DNA of 64,000 bases, from the NCBI GenBank assembly GCA_943787295.1, contig CALSLW010000002.1:710189-774188 (forward strand), in the 5' to 3' direction. The notes under the pieces are model-generated. The model was not told where the DNA came from. It searched no databases and saw nothing but the letters and a program-made list of their open reading frames with translations. This document shows positions 1 through 9,166 of this stretch, piece after piece. Origin of the DNA: an uncultured Flavobacteriaceae bacterium (GTDB taxonomy: Bacteria; Bacteroidota; Bacteroidia; Flavobacteriales; Flavobacteriaceae). Position numbers and translations under genes: made by a program. Within the stretch, counting starts at the first letter, position 1, and every line of letters starts with the position of its first letter.

Positions 1-891
<891 letters not shown>

Positions 892-893
892 GC

Positions 894-1172
894 ATGTATT
901 TGGAAATCATTTCACCTGAAGCCACACTATTTACCGGGGAAGTTGAGTCACTCACCCTCCCCGGAACAAATGGTAGTTTTCAATTATTAGAAAACCACGC
1001 CCCTATTGTGTCTACTTTACAAGCGGGAGCAGTAAAAATAAAAGGTAATATTACTGTTGCCGAAAGTGTTCAAAATCAATTTGAAAGCATTTCAAAAGAG
1101 GAGACGCTTTTTACCATTTCGTCAGGAACAATCGAAATGCGTGACAATAAAATCATATTGTTGAGCGACTAA
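894..1172 (+). CDS. atpC: ATP synthase F1 subunit epsilon (short form)
   Basis: Central-stalk subunit that couples gamma rotation to the Fo ring. The sequence starts MYLEIISPEATLFTGEVESLTLPGTNGSFQLLENHAPIVSTL, the typical start of the epsilon beta-sandwich, including the GSFQLLENHAP turn. At 92 residues it is much shorter than the roughly 135 residues of the E. coli protein. It consists of the beta-sandwich alone and lacks the C-terminal helical hairpin that inhibits ATP hydrolysis in other bacteria. Short epsilon subunits are usual in Bacteroidota, so I read this as a lineage form and not a truncation. It follows atpD after two bases and is surely cotranscribed with it. Confidence 0.95.
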   Translation: MYLEIISPEATLFTGEVESLTLPGTNGSFQLLENHAPIVSTLQAGAVKIKGNITVAESVQNQFESISKEETLFTISSGTIEMRDNKIILLSD

Positions 1173-1214
1173 GGCTTCACAACATTCTACCCTCCCAAAT
1201 CCAAATTTAAAATT

Positions 1215-3035
1215 ATGAAAAAGTATCTCTCACTACTTTTGCTATGTTTATGTTTCAATGCACTAGCACAGCAAGAGCAAGATTCTATTGCTACTAAGCA
1301 ACTAAAAGAAGTGATTGTAAGTTCTACAAGAATTGATTTACCCTTGTCAGAAAATGCTCGTTCAATCCAAGTTATTACAAGAGAAAACATTCGTCAAGCG
1401 GGTGTAACCACCATTGCAGATTTATTACAGCAAGTCGCTGGGGTTGATATTCGCCGTCGCGGGATAGCGGGGATGCAGGTAGACCTTTACATTCGTGGAG
1501 GAAGTTTTGACCAAACCTTATTATTGATCGATGGGATTAAGCTAGACGACGCACAAACAGGACATCACACCCTTAATCTAGCGCTTCCACTAGAAGTGAT
1601 TGAGCGAATTGAAATTATCAAAGGGCCTGCGGCTAGAATCTTTGGTCAAAATGCTTTTACAGGAGCCATTAATATTGTGACTAAGTCAAGTCTCGACACC
1701 ACTGGAGTAGTTAATTTACAAGCGGGCTCATATAATCAAGTTAATGTAGAATCGACCGTAGGAACTTCGAAGGAAAATTTTAGCCTCTTAGCGCACTATT
1801 CTCACAAAAAGGCAGACGGTTATCGCTACAATACAGACTTTGAAAATCAAAATGTCTTTTTAAAAGGACAGTTTAACAAACAAAATTCTCCTATTGATTT
1901 TATCGCTTCATTTTCAGAGCGTAAGTTTGGGGCAAATGGGTTTTATGCCTTGCCTTCTTATGCAGATCAATATGAAGAAACCCAAGGGAGTTTAATCGCC
2001 TTTTCTTCTCGAATAAATAAAGGAAACTGGTTGTTGAAGCCCAGACTTTACTGGAGAAGAGGACAGGATGAGTACATTTTTGTACGAAGTAATCCAGCCA
2101 TTTATCGCAATCTTCATATTACCCATAAGGTCGGGTTTGCTTTTGATGCCTCTAATACCAATAAATTAGGACAAACAGGACTAGGAATAGATTTCGCTAA
2201 CGTAAGCATAGCGAGTAATAATCTAGGGGATCGCTCTCGTTTTATGACCACTGTTTTTGCAGAGCATCGTTTTCTTTTAAGCAACGATCAATTAGATATT
2301 ACACCAGGAGTAGCTGTGACAAATTATACCGATTTTGGGACGCAACTTTTCCCAGGAGTTGATATAAGCTATGCATTATCTGAGGCTTTACGCATTTATG
2401 GAAATGTGGGTTATACCTATCGCATCCCCACTTTTACAGATTTATATTACAGTGATTCCACCACTTTAGGGAACGAGGATTTAAAGCCAGAAGAAGCCTT
2501 AACCGAAGAGCTAGGTTTGCGTTTGATTATTAACAACTTTCAGTTCTCTGCAGCCGCTTTTTTACGTCAGGCAGAGAACCTTATTGACTACATTCGCCCT
2601 ACAGAAGAAGGTCGCTTTGAAGCGACCAATGTGCGCGAAGTCAATACCCACGGAGTGGAGTTAGAAGCAAAAACCCAATTTAAAATTGGCAACCAACCAC
2701 AGCAATTACAAGCAGGCTATGTTTATTTGAAGGACGATGTCAAGTCTATAGCAGTAAATACGTCTCGTTATACGATTAACAGTTTAAGGCATCATTTTAC
2801 GTTTAATTATCGCACAAATGTTACTAAGGATCTTTCAGGTAGCATTGCCTTTAAGCACGCACAGCGTCCAATGCAAGACAGCTATCAAGTGTTAGATTTG
2901 TTTGTGCAGTGGCAGATAAATAATTTGCGTTTGAGCTTTTCTGCCAATAATATTTTAAATGAAGTTTACAGCGAAAGCAACCTTGTCCCTATGCCTTTAG
3001 GGAACGGTTTAGTGGGAGTTCAAGTTGTTTTCTAG
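1215..3035 (+). CDS. TonB-dependent outer membrane receptor (BtuB-like size)
   Basis: Outer membrane gated channel for scarce nutrients such as siderophores, cobalamin or metals, energised by TonB-ExbBD. Residues 1-18 are a signal peptide ending NALA before QQ. Residues about 30-150 form the plug, with KEVIVSSTRI, the VDLYIRGGSFDQTLLLIDGIKL core and the IEIIKGPAARIFGQNAFTGAINIVTK end. The rest is a beta-barrel finishing in a terminal phenylalanine. At 606 residues it matches BtuB/vitamin-type receptors and is much smaller than SusC proteins. There is no SusD partner and no carboxypeptidase-like N-terminal domain. The substrate cannot be named. The 3' end overlaps the convergent recX by 27 bases. 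Confidence 0.9.
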   Translation: MKKYLSLLLLCLCFNALAQQEQDSIATKQLKEVIVSSTRIDLPLSENARSIQVITRENIRQAGVTTIADLLQQVAGVDIRRRGIAGMQVDLYIRGGSFDQTLLLIDGIKLDDAQTGHHTLNLALPLEVIERIEIIKGPAARIFGQNAFTGAINIVTKSSLDTTGVVNLQAGSYNQVNVESTVGTSKENFSLLAHYSHKKADGYRYNTDFENQNVFLKGQFNKQNSPIDFIASFSERKFGANGFYALPSYADQYEETQGSLIAFSSRINKGNWLLKPRLYWRRGQDEYIFVRSNPAIYRNLHITHKVGFAFDASNTNKLGQTGLGIDFANVSIASNNLGDRSRFMTTVFAEHRFLLSNDQLDITPGVAVTNYTDFGTQLFPGVDISYALSEALRIYGNVGYTYRIPTFTDLYYSDSTTLGNEDLKPEEALTEELGLRLIINNFQFSAAAFLRQAENLIDYIRPTEEGRFEATNVREVNTHGVELEAKTQFKIGNQPQQLQAGYVYLKDDVKSIAVNTSRYTINSLRHHFTFNYRTNVTKDLSGSIAFKHAQRPMQDSYQVLDLFVQWQINNLRLSFSANNILNEVYSESNLVPMPLGNGLVGVQVVF

Positions 3036-3497
3036 GGTTGTGACCATTTCATAAATCAAATGGCTTTCCCAGCCTCTGTATCGCAAAGCGTCGATCACCT
3101 TTTTTTTGCGTAGCAAAAGACTTCGATGTGCATTCGATTGCCAAAATTTCTCAGCTACAGCTGCAAGGGTTGTGAGATAATCCTCTTCAGGAATTTGTTT
3201 TAAAGCAATTTTAATGTTGTAAGGAGAAATATGACGCATTTTAAGTTCGCGTACAATGCGCTCTTTCCCCCATTTCTTAATACGGAATTTCCCGCGGGCA
3301 AAGCTTTGACAAAAGCGGGTTTCGTTGAGATAATTGTCTTGGATTAATTTCCCTATGATTAGTTCAATTGCTTGAGGAATCATCTTCATCTGCCGTAGTT
3401 TTTGTTCCACCTCTTGATGACAGCGCTCTTGATAGGCACAGTAATGCTCTATTTTTTTTTGAGCTTCCTCCAGAGAATAAGCAGTATGTTTTTGCAT
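3009..3497 (-). CDS. recX: Regulatory protein RecX
   Basis: RecX family proteins bind RecA filaments and limit recombination and SOS induction. The 162-residue protein is highly basic and helical, with the three-helix repeats of the family: AQKKIEHYCAYQERCHQEVEQKLRQM near residues 12-37, then LIQDNYLNETRFCQSFARGKFRIKKWGKERIVRELKMRHIS near 51-91, the most conserved block. Length is normal. It lies downstream of rng on the same strand but behind a strong hairpin, so it may have its own promoter. Its stop runs into the convergent TonB receptor gene. recA is not in the window, as is often the case in this phylum. Confidence 0.88.
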   Translation of the reverse strand: MQKHTAYSLEEAQKKIEHYCAYQERCHQEVEQKLRQMKMIPQAIELIIGKLIQDNYLNETRFCQSFARGKFRIKKWGKERIVRELKMRHISPYNIKIALKQIPEEDYLTTLAAVAEKFWQSNAHRSLLLRKKKVIDALRYRGWESHLIYEMVTTLENNLNSH

Positions 3498-3523
3498 GGC
3501 ATGAAGATACTTTATTTCATAAA

Positions 3524-3553
3524 AAAAGCGGCACTCAAAGGAGTACCGCTTTT
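3524..3553 (-). terminator. Intrinsic terminator after rng
   Basis: Inverted repeat with a 13-base stem (AAAAGCGGCACTC paired with GAGTACCGCTTTT, one mismatch) and a 4-base AAAG loop. A T tract flanks it on either strand because the stem ends in A/T runs. It begins four bases beyond the rng stop and lies upstream of recX, so on the minus strand it ends the rng transcript. Confidence 0.75.
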
Positions 3554-3556
3554 ATT

Positions 3557-5110
3557 TTAAGCACGTAACGCTTTATTGTTTTGATCACTAAAGCGATAGT
3601 GTAAATACTGGTAAGCATCTCTAGGAACAATTTTGATCCATTTTTTGTGCTCCCACCACCATTTTGTCCGAATGGAAAAGACGCCTTGGTTAAGGTAGGC
3701 TGCGATAAAAGGATGTACATGTAACTGCACTTTCTTTTTTCGATGCTTAGCATGCTTAACAATTTTGTTAAGGTCTGCGTTGATTTTATCAAGTAAAACA
3801 ATTGGAGCTTCGACTTCTCCATTAATATTAGGGTTGGGTTCTTTTGTTTTGATATTCATCTCTGGACGAACCCGTTGACGAGTAATTTGTATCAGACCAA
3901 ACTTTGAAGGGGGTAAAATCTTGTGTTTAGTTCTGTCACTACTCATCTCTTCTTTGAGATGTTCAAAAAGCTTTCGTCTGTTTTCACTAGAGGCGAGATC
4001 GATAAAATCGATCACAATAATGCCTCCCATATCGCGTAGACGCAATTGTCTTGCAATTTCTGTGGCAGAGATCATATTGACCTCCATAGCGGTGTCTTCT
4101 TGACTTTTTGCTTTATTGGATCGGTTTCCACTATTGACGTCTATCACGTGCAATGCTTCTGTGTGTTCTATCACCAAATAAGCTCCTTTTTGCATGGAAA
4201 CTGTTTTTCCAAAAGCGGTTTTGATTTGTCTTTCAATGCCGTATTTCTCAAATATTGGGAGAGAATTTGCATAGTGTTTGACAATCCCTTTCTTTTTAGG
4301 AGCGATGGTTTCAAGATAATCTTGGACTTCTTCCAACAGGCCTTTATCGTCTACATGAATTCCCGTAAAGGAATCGTCAAAAATATCCCTTAAAATAGAG
4401 GAAGATCGATTGATTTCGCTCAATACTTTAGTAGGGTACTTGTTGATTTTAGACAGACTAGCGCACATTTTCTTCCAGCGGGTTAGTAACTGCTGAAGGT
4501 CGGCGTCTAGTTCGGCCACTTTTTTGTCTTGTGCTACAGTGCGTATAATAACCCCAAAATTTTTGGGACGAATACTTTGCACTAAGCGTTTTAATCTGTT
4601 TTTTTCTTCGCGATCCTCAATTTTTTGAGAAATCGAAATGCGGTCAGAAAAGGGAACAAGCACCATATAGCGTCCTGCAAGTGATAGTTCTGAACTAATG
4701 CGAGGACCCTTTGTCGAAATGGGCTCTTTGACGACTTGAACAAGAATGTGTTGATTCGAGTTTAGGATGTCACTAACTTTCCCTGTTTTTTCTATTTCTG
4801 CTTCGAACTTAAAGTTCTTGAGTAAATAGTCTTTTGTTTTACCTGTACTTATTTGTTTAATAAATTTCAATAAAGAAGGCAGTTTTGGACCTAGGTCATG
4901 ATAGTGTAAAAAACCATCTTTTTCGTGACCTACATTGACAAATGCTGCGTTGAGACCTGACACAGATTTTCGGACTTTGGCATAAAATATGTCGCCTACC
5001 GAAAACTTGTTGTCTTCAACTTCTTTATTGAGCTCAATTAGTTTTCCATCCTTGAGTAAAGCAAAATCAACCGCAGAGGAATTTGATCGGATAATCAGTT
5101 CTTTATTCAC
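3557..5110 (-). CDS. rng: Ribonuclease G/E family endoribonuclease
   Basis: Cytoplasmic single-strand endonuclease for rRNA maturation and mRNA turnover. An S1-like RNA-binding region lies near residues 35-130. The DNase I-like catalytic region carries both metal aspartates, in HVIDVNSGN and GGIIVIDFIDL. At 517 residues it has RNase G size and lacks the long RNase E scaffold tail. The CPxC zinc-link of E. coli RNase E/G is absent: its place holds MNIKTKEPNPNINGEVEAPIVLLDKI, without cysteine. The next genes upstream on the same strand are a 29-residue ribosomal-type protein and HU, a common order in Flavobacteriia. The ATG start is followed directly by the conserved KELIIRSN start. Confidence 0.95.
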   Translation of the reverse strand: MNKELIIRSNSSAVDFALLKDGKLIELNKEVEDNKFSVGDIFYAKVRKSVSGLNAAFVNVGHEKDGFLHYHDLGPKLPSLLKFIKQISTGKTKDYLLKNFKFEAEIEKTGKVSDILNSNQHILVQVVKEPISTKGPRISSELSLAGRYMVLVPFSDRISISQKIEDREEKNRLKRLVQSIRPKNFGVIIRTVAQDKKVAELDADLQQLLTRWKKMCASLSKINKYPTKVLSEINRSSSILRDIFDDSFTGIHVDDKGLLEEVQDYLETIAPKKKGIVKHYANSLPIFEKYGIERQIKTAFGKTVSMQKGAYLVIEHTEALHVIDVNSGNRSNKAKSQEDTAMEVNMISATEIARQLRLRDMGGIIVIDFIDLASSENRRKLFEHLKEEMSSDRTKHKILPPSKFGLIQITRQRVRPEMNIKTKEPNPNINGEVEAPIVLLDKINADLNKIVKHAKHRKKKVQLHVHPFIAAYLNQGVFSIRTKWWWEHKKWIKIVPRDAYQYLHYRFSDQNNKALRA

Positions 5111-5249
5111 TCTGAGTTATTTTGTGGCAAAGGAGAATCTCCCTAGCCGATTAAACAATAATTTTTCAGGATTTTAACCTGTAGAGTAAACCTTGTGTTG
5201 TTTACTCTATGTCAAAGAACAATGAATTTTTTAAAGTGAATTCAGATCA

Positions 5250-5339
5250 CTATTTCTTTTTGTGGCGATTCGCTCTACGTCTTTTTTTACGTTTATGCGT
5301 TGCTACCTTGTGTCTTTTACGTTTTTTACCACTTGGCAT
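5250..5339 (-). CDS. Very small basic ribosomal-type protein (AURKAIP1/COX24 domain, bS22/mS38-like)
   Basis: A 29-codon gene that reads MPSGKKRKRHKVATHKRKKR and then RRANRHKKK before a TAG stop. About two thirds of the residues are Lys, Arg or His. The GKKRKRHKVATHKRKKRRR pattern is what I know from the AURKAIP1/COX24 C-terminal domain proteins of Bacteroidota, related to mycobacterial bS22 and mitochondrial mS38 of the small ribosomal subunit. Its position between rng and HU on the same strand is typical. It is too short for most gene callers. Ribosome binding is inferred from the family and was not shown by the sequence itself. Confidence 0.85.
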   Translation of the reverse strand: MPSGKKRKRHKVATHKRKKRRRANRHKKK

Positions 5340-5364
5340 AATAACTAGTTAATAGGGTTAATAA

Positions 5365-5655
5365 TTACTTGACGGCGACTTTTGATTTTACGCCATTCAT
5401 AAAAATTTTTGCAGGTTTGAATGCAGGAATATTGTGGGCTGGGATAATCACTGCGGTATTTTTAGAAATATTTCTTCCTGTTTTCTTTGCTCTGGTTTTA
5501 ATCACAAAACTCCCAAAACCTCTAAGATAAACGTTCTCTCCATTTTCTAAAGAACCTTTAACTTCTTCCATGAATTTTTCAACAGTTGCTTGCACATCGC
5601 CTTTATCAATACCTAATTGATCTGATATGTTCGAAACAATCTCTGCTTTTGTCAT
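5365..5655 (-). CDS. HU/IHF family DNA-binding protein
   Basis: Nucleoid-associated protein that bends DNA as a dimer. The 96 residues show the full HU fold: N-terminal helices (MTKAEIVSNISDQLGIDKGDVQATVEKFMEEVKGSLENGENVYLRGFGSF) followed by the beta-arm with KKTGRNISKNTAVIIPAHNIPAFKPAK, where Pro in the arm tip intercalates DNA. Length is close to the usual 90-100. It is the first gene of a likely HU-small protein-rng block on the minus strand, with a Bacteroidota -7 element about 50 bases upstream. HU and IHF subfamilies cannot be separated by eye. Confidence 0.95.
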   Translation of the reverse strand: MTKAEIVSNISDQLGIDKGDVQATVEKFMEEVKGSLENGENVYLRGFGSFVIKTRAKKTGRNISKNTAVIIPAHNIPAFKPAKIFMNGVKSKVAVK

Positions 5656-5704
5656 TGTATTAGAATTTAAATATTAAACAAACCCTCTTCAAATTTGAGG
5701 TTCG

Positions 5705-5712
5705 CAAATATA
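5705..5712 (-). promoter_or_regulatory. -7 element (TATATTTG) upstream of HU
   Basis: On the minus strand this reads TATATTTG, an exact match to the Bacteroidota TAnnTTTG element. It leaves a leader of about 45 bases before the HU start. A TTG lies upstream but the spacing is shorter than usual, so only the -7 half is supported. Confidence 0.5.
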
Positions 5713-5780
5713 TAAATTAAATATTACAATTATCCCCCCCTAAATCATTAATATTTATCAATTTAATCCTTGATATGCAG

Positions 5781-5788
5781 TAATTTTG
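5781..5788 (+). promoter_or_regulatory. -7 element (TAATTTTG) just upstream of mutY
   Basis: Exact TAnnTTTG match ending six bases before the mutY ATG. If used, the transcript would start at or within a few bases of the start codon, so mutY mRNA would be almost leaderless. No clear -33 TTG at normal spacing was seen. Confidence 0.45.
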
Positions 5789-5794
5789 TCCATA

Positions 5795-6838
5795 ATGGAG
5801 TGGACTAAAACACTGTTGGATTGGTATGTGGAAAATCGCCGCGATTTTCCATGGCGCAAATCTAAGGACCCTTATCGCATATGGTTGTCAGAAATTATCT
5901 TACAACAAACCCGTGTTCAACAGGGTCTACCTTATTATGAAACATTTCTTTTAAACTTTCCTACGATTTTTGATTTAGCCGCAGCCACAGAAGAGAAAGT
6001 GTTGAAGTTATGGCAAGGCTTAGGGTATTATTCAAGGGCGAGAAATCTTCATGCTTCTGCGCGCTGGGTGGTAAACGATCGCCAGGGAATATTTCCCAAC
6101 ACCTTTAAAGAGCTTATGTTATTAAAAGGAGTGGGAGACTATACTGCTAGCGCAATTGCCTCGATTTGTTTTGAAGAGCCACAAGCAGTAGTAGATGGGA
6201 ATGTATATCGCTTTTTGTCTCGATTTTTTGGCATTGAAATGCCTATTGATGCTTCTGGAGCACACAAGTATTTTAAAGAAAAAGCCACCTCTTTAATGCA
6301 GGGCGTTTCGCCCAATACTTTTAATCAGGCCATGATGGAGTTCGGGGCCTTACAATGCACCCCTAAGTTAACCGCCTGCGAAAAATGCCCTTTTGTTCAA
6401 AACTGTATCGCATATCAACAGGGAAAAGTCAATGTGTTTCCAATCAAAACAAAAAAAGTAAAAGTCAAGAACCGCTATTTTAACTACTTCGTCTTTACCA
6501 CCCCTTTAAAGCAAACCGTTGTTTGTCAAAGGCAAGCCAAAGGAATCTGGCAAAATCTGTATGAGTTTCCTTTGCTCGAAACAAGCCGTCTCATCTCAAA
6601 AAAAGATTTGATTAAGCATCCCGATTTTCTTCAATGGAAAAAATACGGCATAGAATCTTGCGAAATAATCTACCCCAAAGCGATTAAACACATCCTAACG
6701 CACCAGCATTTATTCATTCAATTTTGGAACATCAATGTAAAGCATGAAATCCCAGAATCAATTGATTATAAAACACTTAAAGCTCTTCCTGTCCCGGTAG
6801 TACTAGAACACTTTATCGATAAAAATTACGATGATTAA
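5795..6838 (+). CDS. mutY: A/G-specific adenine glycosylase MutY
   Basis: Removes adenine mispaired with 8-oxoguanine in base-excision repair. The catalytic Glu lies in WLSEIILQQTRVQQ (near residue 34). The helix-hairpin-helix is LLKGVGDYTASAIAS, followed by the catalytic Asp in AVVDGNVYRFLSR. The 4Fe-4S cluster cysteines are in CTPKLTACEKCPFVQNC. A C-terminal NUDIX-like domain for 8-oxoG recognition follows (VVCQRQAKGIWQNLYEFPL). The 347 residues are a normal length. I chose the ATG that gives MEWTKTLLDWY; a TTG nine bases earlier is also open but coincides with the promoter element. It leads into ssb-gldE-gldD, a hallmark order of Flavobacteriia. Confidence 0.96.
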   Translation: MEWTKTLLDWYVENRRDFPWRKSKDPYRIWLSEIILQQTRVQQGLPYYETFLLNFPTIFDLAAATEEKVLKLWQGLGYYSRARNLHASARWVVNDRQGIFPNTFKELMLLKGVGDYTASAIASICFEEPQAVVDGNVYRFLSRFFGIEMPIDASGAHKYFKEKATSLMQGVSPNTFNQAMMEFGALQCTPKLTACEKCPFVQNCIAYQQGKVNVFPIKTKKVKVKNRYFNYFVFTTPLKQTVVCQRQAKGIWQNLYEFPLLETSRLISKKDLIKHPDFLQWKKYGIESCEIIYPKAIKHILTHQHLFIQFWNINVKHEIPESIDYKTLKALPVPVVLEHFIDKNYDD

Positions 6839-6849
6839 AGTGACTTTAT

Positions 6850-6857
6850 TATATTTG
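6850..6857 (+). promoter_or_regulatory. -7 element (TATATTTG) upstream of ssb
   Basis: Exact TAnnTTTG match in the 48-base gap between mutY and ssb, about 29 bases before the ssb ATG. It could give ssb-gldE-gldD a promoter of its own besides read-through from mutY. Confidence 0.45.
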
Positions 6858-6886
6858 AATATGTATAACCCAATAAATCTTCCGTT

Positions 6887-7288
6887 ATGAGTGGAACACT
6901 AAACAAAGTTATGTTAATTGGCCACCTAGGGGATAATGTAAAAATGCACTACTTCGATGGAGGTGGATGCATTGGACGTTTTCCATTGGCCACAAACGAG
7001 ACCTACACCAAAAAAGATTCAGGTGAAAAAGTAACAAACACCGATTGGCACAATATCGTTGTGCGCAATAAGGCTGCAGAAATTTGCGAAAAGTATTTGA
7101 CCAAAGGGGACAAAGTATATCTCGAAGGAAAAATTAAAACCCGCAAATGGCAAGACGAAAGTGGAAACGATCGTTACAGTACAGAAGTTAATGTAGACGA
7201 GTTTACTTTCTTGACGACAAAAAACACTTCAGAAGGTACTCCTCCTACTTCTGAACCAAAAGGAAAAAAAGACGATTTACCCTTTTAA
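6887..7288 (+). CDS. ssb: Single-stranded DNA-binding protein
   Basis: Binds single-stranded DNA during replication and repair and recruits partners through its C-terminal tip. An OB fold covers residues 1-110 (NKVMLIGHLGDNVKMHYFDGGGCIGRFPLATNE, then DWHNIVVRNKAAEICEKYLTKGDKVYLEGKI). A short linker ends in the acidic tip KKDDLPF, the DDLPF form usual in this phylum. At 133 residues it is a little short because of a brief linker. It stands 16 bases before gldE. Confidence 0.96.
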   Translation: MSGTLNKVMLIGHLGDNVKMHYFDGGGCIGRFPLATNETYTKKDSGEKVTNTDWHNIVVRNKAAEICEKYLTKGDKVYLEGKIKTRKWQDESGNDRYSTEVNVDEFTFLTTKNTSEGTPPTSEPKGKKDDLPF

Positions 7289-7304
7289 TTTTTAAACCTA
7301 ATAT

Positions 7305-8609
7305 TTGGATCCAGAGCCCGCCTTATTTATTTCAATTAGTACAGTAACTACCATCACTTTTGTAAAATGGGCTTTACTAGGGATTTTATTAACGGCTTCT
7401 GCTCTAATTTCAGGGGCAGAAGTTGCTTTTTTTTCGCTAACCCCTTCTGTTCTTGAACAAGCAAAAGAAGAAGGAAAGCGTCAAGTAGCACGTATAGAAG
7501 CCATGCTTAAAAAGCCTAAAAGGCTTTTAGCGACTATTCTAGTAGCGAATAATTTTATCAATATTGCCATTGTAATTTTGTTTGCTAGTTTAAGCGAAGG
7601 GCTATTTATAGGAATAGAAAACGCCTACCTACAATTGTTTATTGAGGTGGTGGTTATCACTTTTATTATTCTCCTTTTTGGAGAAATCTTACCAAAGATT
7701 TATGCCAACCGTAACAATCTGGTTTTTTCACAGTTTATGGCGGGGACCCTTTATAAGTTAGACCATTATTTTTTGTTCTATCTCACCCTTCCTATGAGTA
7801 AACTGACCTTGTTTATCGAAGGTCGCTTTGGGCAACGATCAAAAACATTTTCTGTCGATCAATTGTCAGAAGCGCTAGAATTAACAGAGCAAAGTGACAC
7901 AACAAAAGAAGAAGATAAGATTCTCCAAGGAATAGTCTCCTTTGGGAATACAGACACCAAACAAGTAATGTGTCCGCGCATCGATGTATTTGCGTTATCC
8001 TCAACCATGTCTCTTAAAGAAATTGTCCCTTTGATTATAGAAAATGGTTATTCTAGGATTCCCGTTTACAAGGATCGTCTTGACGCCATAGAGGGAATCT
8101 TGTACTCTAAAGATTTAATGCCTAATCTTCATGATAAGGATTTTGATTGGACCACTTTATTAAGAGAACCTTATTTTGTGCCAGAGCACAAAAAACTAGA
8201 CGATCTTCTAAAAGAGTTTCAGCAAAAGAAAATTCACATTGCCATTGTTGTTGACGAATATGGAGGGACTTCTGGGGTGGTAACTTTAGAAGATTTAATC
8301 GAAGAAATTGTAGGAGATATTTCAGACGAGTTTGACGATGAAGATATAGAGTATTCAAAAATTGATCACAAGAATTATGTTTTTGAAGCTAAAGTAAGCC
8401 TAAGGGACTTCTATCGCATCACCGATTTAGACCTAGAAGAAAATTTTGAAAAAGCAAAAGGGGAAGCAGAAACCCTGGGAGGATTTATTTTAGAAACTGC
8501 TCAAAGCCTTCCTAAGTTAAGACAAAAAATTCATTTTGAAAATGTGTGTTTTACCATTGAATCTATCGATAAAAAACGCATTAAACGTGTAAAAGTTACT
8601 TTTCCATGA
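7305..8609 (+). CDS. gldE: Gliding motility-associated protein GldE (CNNM/CorC-type CBS membrane protein)
   Basis: Inner membrane protein linked to gliding and to stabilisation of GldD in Flavobacterium. Several membrane segments cover residues 15-150 in a CNNM domain (SALISGAEVAFFSLTPS, ATILVANNFINIAIVILF, FGEILPKIYANRN). Two CBS motifs follow at about 225-340 (VMCPRIDVFALSS, IHIAIVVDEYGGTSGVVTLEDLIEEIVGDI). A CorC-HlyC C-terminal domain is near 350-430. TTG is the likely start, giving the family-like MDPEPALF; no ATG lies nearby. The last four bases overlap gldD. Context decides GldE over a generic hemolysin-like transporter. Confidence 0.93.
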   Translation: MDPEPALFISISTVTTITFVKWALLGILLTASALISGAEVAFFSLTPSVLEQAKEEGKRQVARIEAMLKKPKRLLATILVANNFINIAIVILFASLSEGLFIGIENAYLQLFIEVVVITFIILLFGEILPKIYANRNNLVFSQFMAGTLYKLDHYFLFYLTLPMSKLTLFIEGRFGQRSKTFSVDQLSEALELTEQSDTTKEEDKILQGIVSFGNTDTKQVMCPRIDVFALSSTMSLKEIVPLIIENGYSRIPVYKDRLDAIEGILYSKDLMPNLHDKDFDWTTLLREPYFVPEHKKLDDLLKEFQQKKIHIAIVVDEYGGTSGVVTLEDLIEEIVGDISDEFDDEDIEYSKIDHKNYVFEAKVSLRDFYRITDLDLEENFEKAKGEAETLGGFILETAQSLPKLRQKIHFENVCFTIESIDKKRIKRVKVTFP

Positions 8610-9163
8610 TAAGACACATTTGTATACTACTACTATTCGTTGTTGCATTGTCCTGTAATGATAATGTGATGTTACCAAAACCAAAAGCGCAATTAAGTCT
8701 TCGCTACCCAACCCCTGTCTATACAGAAATCAACAGTGATTGCCCTTATCAATTCAAACACAACACAAGTGCCTTTTTTGAGCTGCTGAACAATTGTGAA
8801 AGCAAGCTGTTTTACCCAGAGATGCGAGCGACAATTTATCTTTCTTACCGCTCAATTGAAAACAATCTAGACTCTTTATTAGCAGACGCTTATCAAATGC
8901 CTAGCAAGCATATTATTAAGGCAGCAGAAATCCCTGAAAAGGTTTTTATTAACCCAGACAATCGCGCCTATGGCGCTTTGTTTCGTATCGTAGGAGAAGC
9001 GGCTTCACAAGCCCAGTTTTTTCTAACCGATAGTACAGATCACTTTTTAGTAGGCTCTCTGTATTTCTACACCCGCCCTAATTATGATTCTATCATGCCT
9101 GCCGCAAGATTTATTGAACAAGACATGGTGAAGCTAATGGAAAGTTTAACCTGGAAAGAATAA
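8606..9163 (+). CDS. gldD: Gliding motility lipoprotein GldD
   Basis: Lipoprotein needed for gliding and type IX secretion in Flavobacterium. A lipobox (VVALSC) ends at Cys17. The mature part has the family features RYPTPVYTEINSDCPYQFKHNTSAFF, YPEMRATIYLSYRSI and a C-terminal half with GALFRIVGEAASQAQFFLTDSTDHFLVGSLYF. At 185 residues it has normal length. Its start overlaps the gldE stop by four bases, which suggests translational coupling. Other gld and spr genes are not in the window, as expected, because gldDE is usually separate from gldKLMN. Confidence 0.93.
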   Translation: MIRHICILLLFVVALSCNDNVMLPKPKAQLSLRYPTPVYTEINSDCPYQFKHNTSAFFELLNNCESKLFYPEMRATIYLSYRSIENNLDSLLADAYQMPSKHIIKAAEIPEKVFINPDNRAYGALFRIVGEAASQAQFFLTDSTDHFLVGSLYFYTRPNYDSIMPAARFIEQDMVKLMESLTWKE

Positions 9164-9166
9164 GTT

